Assembly: GCA_947473045.1 (NCBI GenBank)
Contig: CANJCO010000001.1
Location: forward strand, 1 to 64,000
Source: Myxococcales bacterium
Lineage (GTDB): Bacteria > Myxococcota_A > Polyangia > Polyangiales > Polyangiaceae
Direction of reading: 5' to 3'
Length of the DNA: 64,000 bases
Part shown: in pieces, positions 42,217 through 51,377 of the stretch
Position numbering within the stretch: position 1 is the stretch's first letter
Layout of the letters: each line of letters starts with the position of its first letter
Notes under the pieces: model-generated
The model's input: the letters and a program-made list of their open reading frames with translations, nothing else
What the model was told of the DNA's origin: nothing
Database searches by the model: none
Position numbers and translations under genes: made by a program

Positions 42217-42837
42217 TCAGAAGAACGAGACGCCGATGACGAAGGACGGGACGCCGACGCGCATCGTCAGCGCGGCGTTTTTGCTGAAGTGGTATCGGGC
42301 GCCGACGCTTCCCCAGGGCTGAACGTTGACCCGGTTGGGACGCCCGCTCTGGCAGATGGCGATGTCGCGCGCCGTCACGCCGGGCGTCTGAGCGTAGACG
42401 TCGCAATAATCTTCGTAGCTGCCAAAAAAAGGCGCGAAGCCGGCCTCCGCGAAGACGCTCCACTTCTTGGCCACGAAGAAGTTCCACTGCAGCCCGACCG
42501 GGAAATAAAAGTAGTTCGCCGAGCAGCTGCCCGCGTAGAGCGCGAAGCCGCACGAGCCACCGAAGTGCGCCCAGTCCGCGCCGAACGTAATGGCCGGCAG
42601 GTTGTTGATCGTCTGCACGAAGCCGTTGTGCATCAGCGGAATGCTCGCGCGGCCGCCGACGCCGAACCCGAAGCCTCCCCAGCCGAACGCGTCCCAACCG
42701 ACCAGGCCGTGGGGCTCGAGCTCGACGGCATAACGGAGGTGCTCGCCGGGGTTCTTGACGGTGTCGTCGGCACGGCAAAGGCAAGGCGCTGCCGCGAGGG
42801 CCACGCCGATTACGGAAACACAGAGCCAGGGTTTCAT
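42217..42837 (-). CDS. Outer-membrane beta-barrel-like protein
   Basis: 206 residues from ATG 42837. Signal peptide (VIGVALAAAPCLCRAD), then alternating amphipathic strands with many Gly/Tyr/Phe/Trp and a C-terminal Phe (GVPSFVIGVSFF), typical of outer-membrane barrels. Extra Cys residues (GGSCGFALYAGSCSANY, YCDVY, ICQ) may form disulfides. No family name. Divergent from the TonB-dependent receptor gene, 68 bases apart. Confidence 0.72.
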   Translation of the reverse strand: MKPWLCVSVIGVALAAAPCLCRADDTVKNPGEHLRYAVELEPHGLVGWDAFGWGGFGFGVGGRASIPLMHNGFVQTINNLPAITFGADWAHFGGSCGFALYAGSCSANYFYFPVGLQWNFFVAKKWSVFAEAGFAPFFGSYEDYCDVYAQTPGVTARDIAICQSGRPNRVNVQPWGSVGARYHFSKNAALTMRVGVPSFVIGVSFF

Positions 42838-42905
42838 GCGGTGTTTTTTCTGCTGGGAAGCCAAGCCACCATAGGCACGATTGCGCCGGGATTCCATCGT
42901 GTGCG

Positions 42906-44906
42906 ATGACAACCCGCATGCGCGCAAAGTCCGCGGCTCTGGCGCTGGTCGCACTGACGCGCGTAGCGCTGGCGCAGGCGCAGGAGCGCGAAGAGGCCGA
43001 AGATGTAACGGTGCGAGGGTCGCGCGCGGGCGGCTTCGTGAGCGAAGCGACCGAGGGCGAGGCGGCGCGCGAGCTGACCGACGCCGCGACGCTCGTCGAG
43101 GCCATGCCCGGAGTGCACGTGAGGCGTCAGGGCGCGGACGACGGCTTCGCGACGCTCTCGATTCGCGGTTCGTCGTCGTCGCAGGTGAACGTGCTGCTCG
43201 CCGGCGTGCCGATGTCGGGCGCCTCGGACCCTTCGGTCGACCTCGGCTCGATGCCGCTGTGGCCGGGGGCGCGCGCGCGCGTCTACCGGTCGTTTGCGCC
43301 GGCCTCGCTCGGTCAGGGCTCACTGGGAGGTACCCTCGTCCTCGATCTGCCCACGTCGCGAATGATGGAGCGGTCAGAAGTGTGGAGTGCTGTGGGGTCT
43401 TTCGGGGCTGCGCGGCTGCGCGCCGGCGACGTGCGCGATCTGGGAGGCGGCGCCCAGCTCATCACCGCGCTCGCGGCCGCGCGGGCGGACGACGACTTTT
43501 CGTACGCGAATCCGCTCCATCAGCCTCCCTCGCTCGATCCGCGCGAGACGCTCACGCGAGACAACTCCCAGCACGCTTCGGCGAGCGGTCTGGTGGGGCT
43601 CGTGCTGCCGTTTGCGCTGACCGGCGGACGCCATGGCTCGCTGCGCATCACCACGATCGCGCAGGCGCGGCAGCAGCATTTGCCCGGCACCATTTTCACG
43701 CTGACGCCGCGGCAGACCCTGAACATGAACCGCGAGCTGATGAGCCTCGAAGCGACGCTGGGCGCGGGCGACGGCGCCGTGTTTTCGAGGCTCTGGTCGA
43801 AGCGCGAGGCGCGCGCGTTCGTCGACGGTGAGGCGACCGGAGCGGGCGCGGCGTTGGCTGACACGACGATCGTGGGCGCCGGCGTTGCGGCTGGATGGCG
43901 CGGGCGGCCATCGTCAAAAATTCGGGTCGAAGCCGTCGTCGACGCCAAGGCAGAGCGCTTCGCTCCGGGACGCTACGTCGGCCCGTCGCCAACCGCGGGC
44001 GCCACGCGCACTGCAGTGGGAAGTGGCGTCGACGCATCCTGGGATGTTCGTCCGTCGCTCTCGCTGTCGGCCTCGGGTCGCGTCGACGCATGGCACGACG
44101 CATCCGTCGATGCCGCGATCGCTCCCGCGACGGAGGTGCGTCCCAGCGCGCACGTCGGCGCGGAAGTGCACCTGCCTTCAGTCGCCGTGGGTGCGCACGC
44201 GGGCGTGCTCGCTCGACCTCCCAATTTCGCCGAGCGCTTCGGCACCTCCGGGGGCGCGCTTGCCTCGCCCGAGCTTCAGACCGAGTCGGCGTCGACGTTC
44301 GACCTCGGCGCGCGATGGGCGGGGCGCGCAGGCCGGCTGCGCGTCAGCGCCGAGGCGGTCGCGTTCGCGTCGTGGGCGCGCGAACTGATCACCTATGTGC
44401 TCGTCTCGGCGCGGGGCGTGCCGAAGGCCGTAAACATCGGCGAGGCGCGAATCCTGGGGCTCGAAGCCTCCCTCGCCGCGCAGCTCGGCGGCGCCCGTTT
44501 GCGTGCATCTTACACGGGACTTTCTACCGCGAACTTGTCGGCCTGTTCGGCCACGTTGTGTCCTTCGCTGCCGGGCAGGCCCGCCCGCGATCTGTCGGCG
44601 GACGTCTCATACGCGCTCGGTCCGGTGACCGTTCGCTACGGGGTCGACGCGCTCGCCGGGATGATGGCCGACGCCGCCGCCACGATCGACGTGCCTGCGC
44701 GGGTGCTGCAGTCGGCCGGCCTCCGCGTCGGGCTCGGTCGCTTCGCGGTGGTCGCGCTCGACGTCCGAAACCTCTTCGACGTGCGCACCGGCGAGTACGC
44801 GCAAGGTTTCAACGGCACGGTCGCGACTTACCCGATCGGCGACGCGCTCGCGTTTCCGCTCCCGGGGCGCAGCGCGCTCGCGAGCCTGCGGGTCACCGGA
44901 CCGTGA
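42906..44906 (+). CDS. TonB-dependent outer-membrane receptor (BtuB/CirA-like)
   Basis: 666 residues. Signal peptide to about residue 25, then a plug domain (DAATLVEAMPGVHVRRQGADDGFATLSIRGSSSSQVNVLLAGVPM, GTLVLDLPTSR) and a 22-stranded barrel. The C-terminal strand ends in SLRVTGP, without the common terminal Phe. The canonical TonB box is not clear; EREEAEDVTVRGS near the N terminus may serve. The substrate could be cobalamin, haem or a siderophore; candidates for the inner-membrane importer are elsewhere in the window. Confidence 0.88.
   Translation: MTTRMRAKSAALALVALTRVALAQAQEREEAEDVTVRGSRAGGFVSEATEGEAARELTDAATLVEAMPGVHVRRQGADDGFATLSIRGSSSSQVNVLLAGVPMSGASDPSVDLGSMPLWPGARARVYRSFAPASLGQGSLGGTLVLDLPTSRMMERSEVWSAVGSFGAARLRAGDVRDLGGGAQLITALAAARADDDFSYANPLHQPPSLDPRETLTRDNSQHASASGLVGLVLPFALTGGRHGSLRITTIAQARQQHLPGTIFTLTPRQTLNMNRELMSLEATLGAGDGAVFSRLWSKREARAFVDGEATGAGAALADTTIVGAGVAAGWRGRPSSKIRVEAVVDAKAERFAPGRYVGPSPTAGATRTAVGSGVDASWDVRPSLSLSASGRVDAWHDASVDAAIAPATEVRPSAHVGAEVHLPSVAVGAHAGVLARPPNFAERFGTSGGALASPELQTESASTFDLGARWAGRAGRLRVSAEAVAFASWARELITYVLVSARGVPKAVNIGEARILGLEASLAAQLGGARLRASYTGLSTANLSACSATLCPSLPGRPARDLSADVSYALGPVTVRYGVDALAGMMADAAATIDVPARVLQSAGLRVGLGRFAVVALDVRNLFDVRTGEYAQGFNGTVATYPIGDALAFPLPGRSALASLRVTGP
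44503..44515. repeat. Near copy of the GTGCA-N3-TGCAC palindrome
   Basis: GTGCATCTTACAC, one mismatch, inside the TonB-dependent receptor gene. The following bases cgggac match those after the copy at 52826. Confidence 0.5.
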
Positions 44907-45980
44907 TCACGGCATGGGATGCGCGAGGAAGAAGTTCACCATGGTCTCCGTCGCGCTGATGTCGGTGCTGGTCTTTCCGACCAGCGGAACAGGAACGCCG
45001 CCGGGCCACGTGTGACCTCCCTGATCGATCTTGCAGTGCACGACCTCAGCGCCGGGCGAGCAAGTGTCGTAGCGGGTGCAGGTGGCGTCGCCGTGCTGGT
45101 AGATGACGCTCCCGGCGCCGAGGCACGCGTCTTTTTCGCGCCATATTTGCAGCGTTTCGGCTGTGGAGCGAAAGTCGAGTGCGCCGGGCACGTTGAGCGG
45201 AACGATGGGAGATCCACCGCTGTACGGAACAATGGGATCGCTCGTGCCGTGGAAGTCGAGGACAGGGACCGGGCGCGTGGGTCTGCACGACGCGGCTGCG
45301 AGTCCCATTTCGCCGGCCACCGGCGCGATCGCCGCAAAGGTGTCGGCCATCTCACAGGCGAGGCGGTAGGACAAAAAGCCGCCGTTCGAATAACCTGTAG
45401 CATACACGCGTTTTGGGTCGATGCAGTAGTCCGCTTCAATTCGCGCGAGCATCGCCTTGACGAACCCCACGTCGTCGACCGCGTTGGTCCACGCGGTGCC
45501 GCAGCAGTCGCCGGCGTTCCAGCTGGTCGCGATTCCCACGGGGTAGACGACGAGGTAGCCGTGGGCGTCGCTCGACCCGTCCATGCGCGCGAAGATGCGC
45601 TGCTCGAGCGCGTTGCTGGTGAACCCGTGAAAATTGAGCACGAGCATCGCGCCGCGCGCTGGATCGTAGGCGGGCGGCACGTGCACATAGAAGAGGCGCG
45701 CGAGGCCTCCCGAGGTCACGGTCACCGCCCGATCGCCGCCGCCAAGCGACTTGCCGCTGCACGCGAACGCGCCCCCGCCCGCGTCGCCAAACGACGGAGC
45801 CGCGTGGGTGCCGCCGTCGGGGTCCGGATCGGAGGTGGGATACGCGCCGTCGAAGTCGAGGGCGTGCGGCCCTGCGTCGACCGGCGTACCCTCCCACCCG
45901 GGCGGACCGGAGGCGGACCCGCAGGCGATCGCCACGGCAAGGCCACCGACGACGGCGACGACGGGCAAGGCAGGGCGCAT
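44907..45980 (-). CDS. LpqC/PHB-depolymerase-like esterase lipoprotein
   Basis: 357 residues. Lipobox AIAC (Cys20), then an Asp/Gly-rich linker, then an alpha/beta hydrolase of the LpqC/esterase-PHB family: oxyanion region LVLNFHGFTSNA, nucleophile Ser198 in ATGYSNGGFLSY, acid in LDFHGTSDPIVPY, His in QGGHTWPGG. The many Cys (DCCGTAW, YCIDP, SCRP, TCTRYDTC) point to disulfides. It could act on feruloyl polysaccharide esters or polyester. Its end abuts the receptor gene. Confidence 0.88.
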   Translation of the reverse strand: MRPALPVVAVVGGLAVAIACGSASGPPGWEGTPVDAGPHALDFDGAYPTSDPDPDGGTHAAPSFGDAGGGAFACSGKSLGGGDRAVTVTSGGLARLFYVHVPPAYDPARGAMLVLNFHGFTSNALEQRIFARMDGSSDAHGYLVVYPVGIATSWNAGDCCGTAWTNAVDDVGFVKAMLARIEADYCIDPKRVYATGYSNGGFLSYRLACEMADTFAAIAPVAGEMGLAAASCRPTRPVPVLDFHGTSDPIVPYSGGSPIVPLNVPGALDFRSTAETLQIWREKDACLGAGSVIYQHGDATCTRYDTCSPGAEVVHCKIDQGGHTWPGGVPVPLVGKTSTDISATETMVNFFLAHPMP

Positions 45981-46038
45981 GCGAAAAACGCTAGCAGAGG
46001 TTCGGGCGCTGCGAGCCTTCGGAGGGGACGCGGCGCGG

Positions 46039-47838
46039 TTACGGCTCGGGTTCAGCGGTCAGGACCTGAAGAAACGGCACCAGCGCGTCGGCGTGCGACT
46101 GGGCAAACTCGGGCAGCCATCGCTCGGTCGCTCCTACGGCGCGCGGGTCCGACATCGGGAGACCGGCAGTGCCGTAGTTTCGCGCCGCCTCCTGCAAGGT
46201 CGCGAGCGTCCCGCCGTGGCCGTACGGAGCGCTTCCGGCGACCCCCCGAAGCGGCGCAGTCTTGAACGACCCGAGCTGCGCGGCATGCGCGACCAGCGAG
46301 GACGAGGGTTGCACGAACTCGCTCGACGCGAGGCGAGCGATGCCGTCGATTCGGCCCCGGTCGGCCTGTCCATCTTGACGCCCCGTCGGGTAACGGTCGG
46401 GATGAAAGGCGTCATCGGTCAGGCGGGGGCCCCAGTGACACTGGGCGCACCCGTTCACAAAAAACCCCGAAAGTGAGCTCTTCTCGTCGGGCGACAGGGC
46501 GCCGAGATCGCCGCCGATGTAGGCATCGAGCCGGTTTGGCTTCACCCGCAAGGTGCGCTCGTAAGCGGCTATTGCCTTGCCGACGTTCATGAATATGGTC
46601 GTCGTCGCCTGCCTGTCACCCGGGCTCATGGCCTCCCACGTCGGATCTCCTGGCCTGCCCGCGGACGGAAAGCGCTGCACGTCCGCGAGATCGGGGAGCG
46701 GACCGAACACGCTCGCGTAGGCGCCCGGATAGTGAGCCGCGACGGCGTGGGCGACAAAGAGCCTCGTGCCCCCGAATTCGCGCGCGTCCTCGAGCGGGCC
46801 GAGGGCCTGCATCCAGAGCGTGTCGGCGCGGCCATCCCAGAGCTGCCAGCGCGCGTGCGCGGCGAGCGCGACGCTGGGCGAGTTGCGGTCGACCGTCGCG
46901 ACGCCGCCGGTCGATTGGGGCAAACCGTCCTGCAAATTGCGGGTCGCATCGTGACACGATCCGCACGCGACCTTGCCGGACGGCGAGAGCCGCACGTCCT
47001 GAAAGAGCGCCTTGCCGAGCGCCGCAGCGGCCGGATCATCGGCCTTCGCGTTGCTTGGCTCGGCGGGCGGCGCGCCTGGCAACGTCATGTCGTGCAGAAG
47101 GCTCCACTGGTTTCGTGTGAATACGCCGTCGAAGCGCTCCAGCGGCGGGTAGGCAGGTTCGGGGAGTCGATCAAGGGCGGCGAGCTCCTGACGCAGACGA
47201 AGCTCGAGCAGCTGCGGATCGGGATCATGCAAATAGCTGCGAACGGTCATGGTGCGCGTGTCGACCAGCACCACCAGCGGCAGAGAGCCGCGACCCGGAT
47301 CCACGCTTCCAAACGCATAATTCGGGTCGATCGCGATGGCGTCCGGCGCGTCGATCAGCGCTCGGTACGACGGAATATCCGCAGTCTGCGGCGGATCGTT
47401 GTCGCGGTCCGAGACAAGCAAATCGAGCCATCGAAGCCGCGGGCCGATATCGAGGGCCCCCAGCTCGCCGGTGTGCGCGAGGTGCCAGCGGCAGGTGCCG
47501 CACCAGGGAGCGCCCACGCGCACCACCAGCAGGCGCGCGCGCGGAGCGCATGGCTCGTAGTAGTCGCGCAGGGCGACCTTCCCCGGCAGGCTGTCGAACG
47601 ACCAATCCGGCAACGTGCCGCCGATGGCTACCCTGTAGTCGGCGACCGGGTAGCCTCCGTCGACCGAGCCTTCGTCGGAGCAAGACAAAGGCCCCGGCCC
47701 ACCGTCGCGAGCGCCGCCGTCCGCACGGAGTGCTCCGTCGTTGTCTGAGCTGCCGCTGCACGCGACGATGGCGATCAGCGCCGCCGCCGCCCGCGCAGGA
47801 CGCCATCGCGATCGGAGCGCAGCTGCAGGGCCAACCAT
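46039..47838 (-). CDS. Thioredoxin-domain / di-haem cytochrome c peroxidase (MauG/MbnH-like) fusion lipoprotein
   Basis: 599 residues from ATG 47838. Signal peptide with lipobox IVAC (Cys27). Residues about 70-230 form a thioredoxin/TlpA-like domain with GAPWCGTCRWHL (redox Cys near 113 and 116). Residues about 260-595 form a di-haem peroxidase with CGSCH (about 292-296) and CAQCH (about 464-468). MauG/MbnH proteins of this fold oxidise Trp or Tyr on partner proteins; others reduce peroxide. The fusion to thioredoxin is unusual. It diverges from a small CX3C-repeat protein. Confidence 0.88.
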   Translation of the reverse strand: MVGPAAALRSRWRPARAAAALIAIVACSGSSDNDGALRADGGARDGGPGPLSCSDEGSVDGGYPVADYRVAIGGTLPDWSFDSLPGKVALRDYYEPCAPRARLLVVRVGAPWCGTCRWHLAHTGELGALDIGPRLRWLDLLVSDRDNDPPQTADIPSYRALIDAPDAIAIDPNYAFGSVDPGRGSLPLVVLVDTRTMTVRSYLHDPDPQLLELRLRQELAALDRLPEPAYPPLERFDGVFTRNQWSLLHDMTLPGAPPAEPSNAKADDPAAAALGKALFQDVRLSPSGKVACGSCHDATRNLQDGLPQSTGGVATVDRNSPSVALAAHARWQLWDGRADTLWMQALGPLEDAREFGGTRLFVAHAVAAHYPGAYASVFGPLPDLADVQRFPSAGRPGDPTWEAMSPGDRQATTTIFMNVGKAIAAYERTLRVKPNRLDAYIGGDLGALSPDEKSSLSGFFVNGCAQCHWGPRLTDDAFHPDRYPTGRQDGQADRGRIDGIARLASSEFVQPSSSLVAHAAQLGSFKTAPLRGVAGSAPYGHGGTLATLQEAARNYGTAGLPMSDPRAVGATERWLPEFAQSHADALVPFLQVLTAEPEP

Positions 47839-48006
47839 GATGTCGAGCGGACACGATACCGCACCGCCGCCGTCGTGGCCGCGCGAAGGCGTCCGGGCGA
47901 CGGCAGACGGCAACTTGACGAGCCATGCCGCTCGGTGGGACGCTCGAGGGGTTGACCGTTCCGGCGACCGCTCGCCGCCCCCTCACCCGCTCACGGAGTA
48001 CCGCTC

Positions 48007-48246
48007 ATGACGCACTCGATCCGCTTGTCTTTCGTGGCCGCTGCGCTCACCCTGGGTACGCTTTGTTTCGGTGTGGTCGGGCCGGCGTCGGCTTCCACCG
48101 GCGACGAGACGCCCAACGCGGCCGACTGCGCATCAAGCTGCGCGTCCATCCAGGCCCACTGCGCGCAAGGCTGCGGCAGCAACGCCACCTGCGTGAAGAA
48201 CTGCGCCGACATGGTCTCGCGCTGCACAGCCGCCTGCCCCAAGTGA
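48007..48246 (+). CDS. Small secreted protein with four CX3C pairs
   Basis: 79 residues. Signal peptide to about residue 30 (ending ASAS). The mature chain of about 49 residues has eight Cys at 41, 45, 52, 56, 62, 66, 73 and 77: four CX3C pairs at intervals of 6, 5 and 6. This is a twin helical-hairpin pattern like small Tim chaperones or metal-binding Cys helices. No family recognised. It lies 168 bases from the divergent thioredoxin-peroxidase fusion gene, a possible partner for its disulfides. Confidence 0.75.
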   Translation: MTHSIRLSFVAAALTLGTLCFGVVGPASASTGDETPNAADCASSCASIQAHCAQGCGSNATCVKNCADMVSRCTAACPK

Positions 48247-48334
48247 GCGCAGCGCGCGCTTCGACCTGACCTTCCGGGTCGACCGGCTCCTCGTTGTGCT
48301 ACGTTCCGCGCGTCTTTAGCGCGAGGAACGCCCC

Positions 48335-49483
48335 ATGACCCAGTCGATGCCCGGTAACAACGCACAACAGCCCGCCGGCGCGGGCATTTCACTCACGGGT
48401 GGCGCGGCCATCCTGGCCCCCATTCAGGCCTTCCCGAACGGCGTTCCTTCGAACGCGCTCGTGCTGATTCCGCTTGGCGCCAACGGCGCACCCGTCGAGA
48501 CGCAAATCGTCGCGGGTCCGGTTGCGCTCAAGATGGAGGAAGTCTGGAAGCTCCTCGGGTTCAACGGCCCGGCAGTTCAAGTGCAGGACGACCAGGGTCG
48601 CCCGATCGCCATCGGCCTCGAAGACCTGCTCGGCGGCCTCGAGAAGCACTACGAAGAAGACGCGAACGATCTCGATCGCGGGCGCATTTTTGCGCAGGAG
48701 CTGATCAAGTACAGCCGCTTCGAGAAGGCCGAGAAGATCCTCGCGAAGGTCGTCGCCCTCGGCGGCGGCGGCGAAGACTGGCTCGCGCTCGGCGTGGCCC
48801 AGCTGCAGCAGGAGAAGTGGGACAAAGCCGAGGGCACCCTCAAGGGCGCGCAGAACCTCATGAAGGACAACCCCTTCCCGAGCCTGCACCTCGCCAAGGT
48901 CGCTTCGGGCAAAAGAGACAAGGCGGCAGAGCGCGAGCACGCAGAGCGCGCCGTGTCGATCGCGCCCAACTCGGTCGACGCGTGGGCCTACCTCACCAAC
49001 GCCATGCGCGAGCAGCTCGGCGAAGAAGACGGAATCAAGCGCATCGAAGAGCTCGCGGCCACGCCCGTAAACGCCAAAACGGCGGCTCCTTTCGTCGCGC
49101 TTCAGGGCTTTTACGCCACCGACGAGTCGACGCGCGACAAGGCGATCGGTTTCGCGAAAAAGGGCGTCGAGCGCGCCCCCGACGACGCCCTCGCGCTGCT
49201 GTGCCTGTCGGCCCTCTACGGGCAGGCCGGCAAGCTCGACGAAGTCATCAAGCTCCTGGCGCCGTACGAGGCCGCAATGCTGCGCGACGTGCGCCTCGCC
49301 CACAACTACTTCGAGGCGCTCTTCCAGGCGCGCGACATGGCGAAGGTCACCGCGCTGCTCAACAAGCTCGCGACCAGCCCGAGCAAGGAAGTGAAGCAGT
49401 TCGCGATCGAGCGTTCGCGCGCCATCTCGCAGATGCTCGCGCAGCAGCAGCAGGCCCTCGCCGCGACCTCCGCAACGAGCTAA
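48335..49483 (+). CDS. TPR-repeat protein
   Basis: 382 residues, cytoplasmic (no signal). The N-terminal part (about 15-95) is a distinct non-repeat domain, followed by six or so TPR-like helix pairs (FAQELIKYSRFEKAEKILAKVVALG; LALGVAQLQQEKWDKAEGTLKGA; AKKGVERAPDDALALLCLSALYGQAG). It is a scaffold of unknown partner. A strong terminator follows. Confidence 0.85.
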   Translation: MTQSMPGNNAQQPAGAGISLTGGAAILAPIQAFPNGVPSNALVLIPLGANGAPVETQIVAGPVALKMEEVWKLLGFNGPAVQVQDDQGRPIAIGLEDLLGGLEKHYEEDANDLDRGRIFAQELIKYSRFEKAEKILAKVVALGGGGEDWLALGVAQLQQEKWDKAEGTLKGAQNLMKDNPFPSLHLAKVASGKRDKAAEREHAERAVSIAPNSVDAWAYLTNAMREQLGEEDGIKRIEELAATPVNAKTAAPFVALQGFYATDESTRDKAIGFAKKGVERAPDDALALLCLSALYGQAGKLDEVIKLLAPYEAAMLRDVRLAHNYFEALFQARDMAKVTALLNKLATSPSKEVKQFAIERSRAISQMLAQQQQALAATSATS

Positions 49484-49508
49484 AATAGACTGTTTCGTGA
49501 AGTTCGGG

Positions 49509-49542
49509 TGCCCCCGGAGCCGCGAGAGCCGCTTCGGGGGCA
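49509..49542. terminator. Bidirectional stem-loop terminator between convergent genes
   Basis: TGCCCCCGGAGC (49509-49520) pairs with GCTTCGGGGGCA (49531-49542), 12 base pairs including G-T pairs, between the TPR gene and the FecCD-type permease gene. Confidence 0.7.
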
Positions 49543-49557
49543 TCGCCGTTTGTGGCG

Positions 49558-50559
49558 TCAGCGCGCGCGGCGTCGCAACAGGGCGATAAACAGCGGGCCT
49601 CCCACGAGCGCCGTGATCGCGCCCACCGGCGGCTCGCGATGAACGAGATGAAAGAGACCGCGACTCGCGGCGTCGCAGGCGACGAGCACCGCCGCGCCGC
49701 CGAGCAGCGAGGCGGGTAGAAGCCGGCGCGCGTCGGAGCCTACGAGGCGGCGCATGGCGTGCGGAACGATGAGCCCGACGAAGCCGATGAGTCCCGTAGT
49801 GCTCACGATCGCCCCTACGATCAGCGAGCTGGCGACGAACACGCGGCGCTCGAGCCTTCGCACGTCGACCCCGAGGTTGGCCGCGGCCTCATCGCCGAGC
49901 GCGAGCAGATTGAGCCGGCCCGCGTCCACGAGCAGCACTCCGACGCCCAGCGTCACATAGAGCGCGACGAAGGCGATGACGCTGGGGCTCTGAACATCGA
50001 GAAATCCCATCAGCCAGAAGAGCAGCTCCTGCGCCTTGTTCGCCGAAACCAGGGTCTTTGCGAACGTGATGGCGGCCGAAGCGATGGCGTTGACGACCAC
50101 GCCCGCGAGGAGCACCGGCTCACTGCCGCGGCGGCCGGTGGCGCGCGCCATGCCATAAACAAGCGCCGTCGCCGCGAGACCCGAGGCAAGGGCGACGAGC
50201 GGCACGAGCGAGGCGCCCCAAAAGGCGACGCTGCCGAGCCCGAGCAAAATGGCGAGGGTCGCCCCGAGCGCTGCGCCGCCGGAGACGCCGAGCACATACG
50301 GCTCGGCGAGCGGGTTTCGCAGCACAGCCTGAAACACAACGCCAACAGCGGCGAGCCCGCTGCCCGCGATCGCGCCGAGAATCACGCGCGGAAGGCGTAG
50401 CCCGACAACGATGTCGCGGTCGACGGAGAGCGGGTCGCGGAGAGCCACGACAAGAGACGCGTTGCCGCTGCCGACGGCGAGGCCGACGATCACAGCTCCG
50501 GCGAGCGACAACGTCAGCAGGGCGAGCCACGGGGCGACGCGCGGCCCGGCTGCATTCAT
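49558..50559 (-). CDS. FecCD/BtuC-type ABC importer permease
   Basis: 333 residues, about ten hydrophobic helices. Family motifs: LRLPRVILGAIAGSGLAAVGVVFQAVLRNPLAEPYVLGVSGGAALGA, GRLNLLALGDEAAANLG and TGLIGFVGLIVPHAMRRLVGSDARRLLP (the coupling helix to the ATPase). It imports cobalamin, haem or iron chelates. It overlaps coaX by four bases but has no ATPase or binding protein beside it; suitable candidates lie at 39.6 and 0.2 kb. Confidence 0.93.
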   Translation of the reverse strand: MNAAGPRVAPWLALLTLSLAGAVIVGLAVGSGNASLVVALRDPLSVDRDIVVGLRLPRVILGAIAGSGLAAVGVVFQAVLRNPLAEPYVLGVSGGAALGATLAILLGLGSVAFWGASLVPLVALASGLAATALVYGMARATGRRGSEPVLLAGVVVNAIASAAITFAKTLVSANKAQELLFWLMGFLDVQSPSVIAFVALYVTLGVGVLLVDAGRLNLLALGDEAAANLGVDVRRLERRVFVASSLIVGAIVSTTGLIGFVGLIVPHAMRRLVGSDARRLLPASLLGGAAVLVACDAASRGLFHLVHREPPVGAITALVGGPLFIALLRRRAR

Positions 50560-51323
50560 GGGAGATTGCGCTCGTAGAGAATGCGAAGACCCACGAGCGT
50601 GAGGTCGTCGTAGACCTCGTCGATGCTGGTCGAAAGCGGCGCTATGAGCCGCGCGAGACCCCCGGTCGCGAGCACCGGCGTGGCTGCCCCGAGCTCGTCG
50701 CGAAGCCGAGCGACGAGACCGTCGACGAGGCCGACGTATCCAAACACGATGCCGGACTGCATGGCGCTCACCGTGCTCTTTCCGAGCGCGCGCGCGGGCT
50801 TTTGAATCTCAACGCGAGGCAACTTCGCGCCCCTCGAAAACAGGGCGTCGGCGCTGATTTGAATGCCCGGACAAATGGCGCCGCCGAGATATTCACCCTT
50901 GGCCGACACGCAATCGAACGTGGTGGCGGTCCCGAAGTCGACGACGATCACGGCGCCGGCAATTTTGTCGAACGCAGCCACCGCGTTGACGATGCGATCG
51001 GCGCCGGCCTCGCGCGGGTTGTCGATGAGGATCGGCAGCCCCGTGCGAATGCCCGGGCCGACCACCAGCGCCTCGCGACCGAAACTCTTGCGCACCACGT
51101 CGATCATTGGCTCGGTGAGCGAGGGAACGACGCTCGCGATGATCGCAGCGTCTACCGACGCCGGGTCGACGCCGTGCATGTCCAGAAGCTGGCGCAGCAC
51201 CACGGCGAACTCGTCGGCGGTGCGTCCGCGTCCGCTCTCAACGCGAAACCGATGTTCGAGACGATCGCCCTGAAAGAGGCCGTAGACGATGTTCGTGTTA
51301 CCGACGTCGATGACGAGGAGCAT
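50556..51323 (-). CDS. coaX: Type III pantothenate kinase
   Basis: 255 residues. ASKHA fold with LLVIDVGNTNIVYGLF (phosphate 1), GREALVVGPGIRTGLPILIDNPREAGADRIVNAVAA (Asp-Arg-Ile substrate loop), VVDFGTATTFD (phosphate 2) and LATGGLARLI. It phosphorylates pantothenate, the first step of coenzyme A synthesis. It overlaps the downstream permease gene. Confidence 0.96.
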   Translation of the reverse strand: MLLVIDVGNTNIVYGLFQGDRLEHRFRVESGRGRTADEFAVVLRQLLDMHGVDPASVDAAIIASVVPSLTEPMIDVVRKSFGREALVVGPGIRTGLPILIDNPREAGADRIVNAVAAFDKIAGAVIVVDFGTATTFDCVSAKGEYLGGAICPGIQISADALFSRGAKLPRVEIQKPARALGKSTVSAMQSGIVFGYVGLVDGLVARLRDELGAATPVLATGGLARLIAPLSTSIDEVYDDLTLVGLRILYERNLP

Positions 51324-51377
51324 GGCAGTTGGACGACGCTAGCAATGTTCGCCGAGCGCGTCGAAGGCGGCGTGGGG

